Shown: piece after piece, positions 63,106 to 64,000 of the stretch
Numbering within the stretch: the first letter of the stretch is position 1
Layout: each line of letters opens with the position of its first letter
Assembly (NCBI GenBank): GCA_026929865.2
Contig: CM049395.1
Location: forward strand, 17,120,001-17,184,000
DNA from: Hyperoplus lanceolatus
Lineage: Eukaryota > Chordata > Actinopteri > Uranoscopiformes > Ammodytidae
Length of the DNA stretch: 64,000 bases
Direction of reading: 5' to 3'
Notes under the pieces: model-generated
Databases searched by the model: none
What the model was told of the DNA's origin: nothing
Seen by the model: only the letters and a program-made list of their open reading frames with translations
Position numbers and translations under genes: made by a program

Positions 63106-64000
63106 CAGGCAACCATAGCATCTGTCAACCCCCTCTGCTCTCCCTTTAACCCTGCCTGAGTCCTTTTTACTGCCCGAGTTGAAGACTTGTCTGGCACCCT
63201 GATTCTCTAAATTAAGGAGAAGATCATAGTAGAGTAATAAAGGAAGCTTAAAATGATCCCCCCCCCCACCCCCATATTGTAGTGTTTATAGCCTAGATAT
63301 ATTGACTTCGCATTTGTTCCCTTTAAAAAAATGTGATAATCATGTAGGTGATCTATCACTCTGGATAACTTTTTTTGTGAAAAATACTTTTGATGGTTAA
63401 ATTCTCGATTTAAGCTTTCAATGATCTTTTTGCTGTGCATTCGGGTATATAAATGCAGCATTTCCCTAGCTGCACATATAATTATCTTGGTGTCATCATA
63501 ACAGACACCCTGAGTTAGAGACTCATATCTGTTGTCTTTCTCCATGAGAGGAGGGGCAACATGGAAAGATGAAGCGGAGTAGTGGATGGTTGTTTAAGGA
63601 CAGAGGTCACACTATCTTCTTACCCAGAGGAGAGTGTCTCATCTGAGCAGGGACAGTGACAGTTCTGCTGCTAGAAAGGTGGCAGTGAGGGGTATTTTAA
63701 CATAATGGCACCTTGCTGCATAGGCCTGCTAGTAAAGGACACTGTTCAAGGAGAATACAAATGTGGTAAGGCAAGGCAAGACATTCCTCTGGAAGAACGT
63801 GTGAGAATGAAATGTAGGAAATGTTTTTACTTTTCACTTACACTGCATTTGCATTAGTTTAAAGTTTAACAGACCGGTGCTGACAGCAACAAATTCTTCA
63901 AACTGTGCCAGATGTGACCCTAGGCTAGGTTAAGCCCCACTGCCAATAGTTACTGTTGCTACTTCTTCAAAGCTGCTAAAAGAAATACAAGATTTCCAAA

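Noticed and set aside
62870-63118. Open frame MEFMDECRENFSS... after a TTTCACAG
   Set aside because: It looks mildly exon-like at first but runs into a CA repeat without a donor. The evidence is too weak for a call.
63207-63545. 112-codon minus-strand frame (MEKDNRYESL...)
   Set aside because: No recognisable motif, splice context or coding-like codon use; AT-rich DNA gives such frames by chance.

Overview
The window is vertebrate genomic DNA, almost certainly from a teleost fish. Coding density is low. A spliced zinc-finger gene is cut into GT-AG exons. Fish-type transposons are abundant (Tc1-like, hAT, a TTAA-site element, an L1, an L2-type LINE tail), and there are long CA/TG microsatellites. 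No bacterial, organellar or viral genes were recognised. The species cannot be named from the sequence.

The central gene is the fish orthologue of ZNF609, on the plus strand. Six coding exons (14676-14901, 32019-32106, 34774-37090, 37217-37586, 42014-42412, 42656-42734) join in a consistent reading frame. They give about 1157 residues from MESPVSTP to the C-terminal PPPRR. The first roughly 250 residues known from the mammalian protein are not here, so the 5' exons must lie upstream of position 1, and positions 1-14675 are best read as intron. The stop codon lies in the penultimate exon. A 2.9 kb intron then separates it from a 3' UTR exon starting at 45615 and ending near a poly(A) signal at 48820.

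The introns are a layered record of transposon insertions, many with intact target-site duplications. From left to right: a hAT element (1232-3701) holding a second hAT with 5-bp duplications (1854-2879); a decayed Tc1-like element (5018-5916); a 5'-truncated L1 with a perfect 13-bp duplication (6453-10076); a second 5-bp-duplication hAT (18255-19320); a fold-back element with ~497-bp arms, each arm broken by a different later insertion (21498-24437); a TTAA-flanked element (25050-25653); an L2-type LINE 3' end (about 26430-26970); a TIR element holding a tiny retroposed tail (33682-34115); and a Tc1-derived palindrome holding a hAT that itself holds another TIR element (37619-40637). Smaller TIR elements follow at 44812-45028 and 49398-50011.

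Downstream of znf609 (about 48.9-64 kb) the sequence is mostly anonymous. Two phase-compatible candidate exons (51597-51736 and from 59416) suggest the 5' end of a second plus-strand gene that I could not identify. A CpG-rich patch at 53640-53930, ending in a splice-donor-like site, could be an alternative first exon. The rest is microsatellite and unassigned DNA. I found no sign of a genuinely new multi-gene system. The most unusual structures are the two palindromic, multiply interrupted DNA elements and the unidentified gene.
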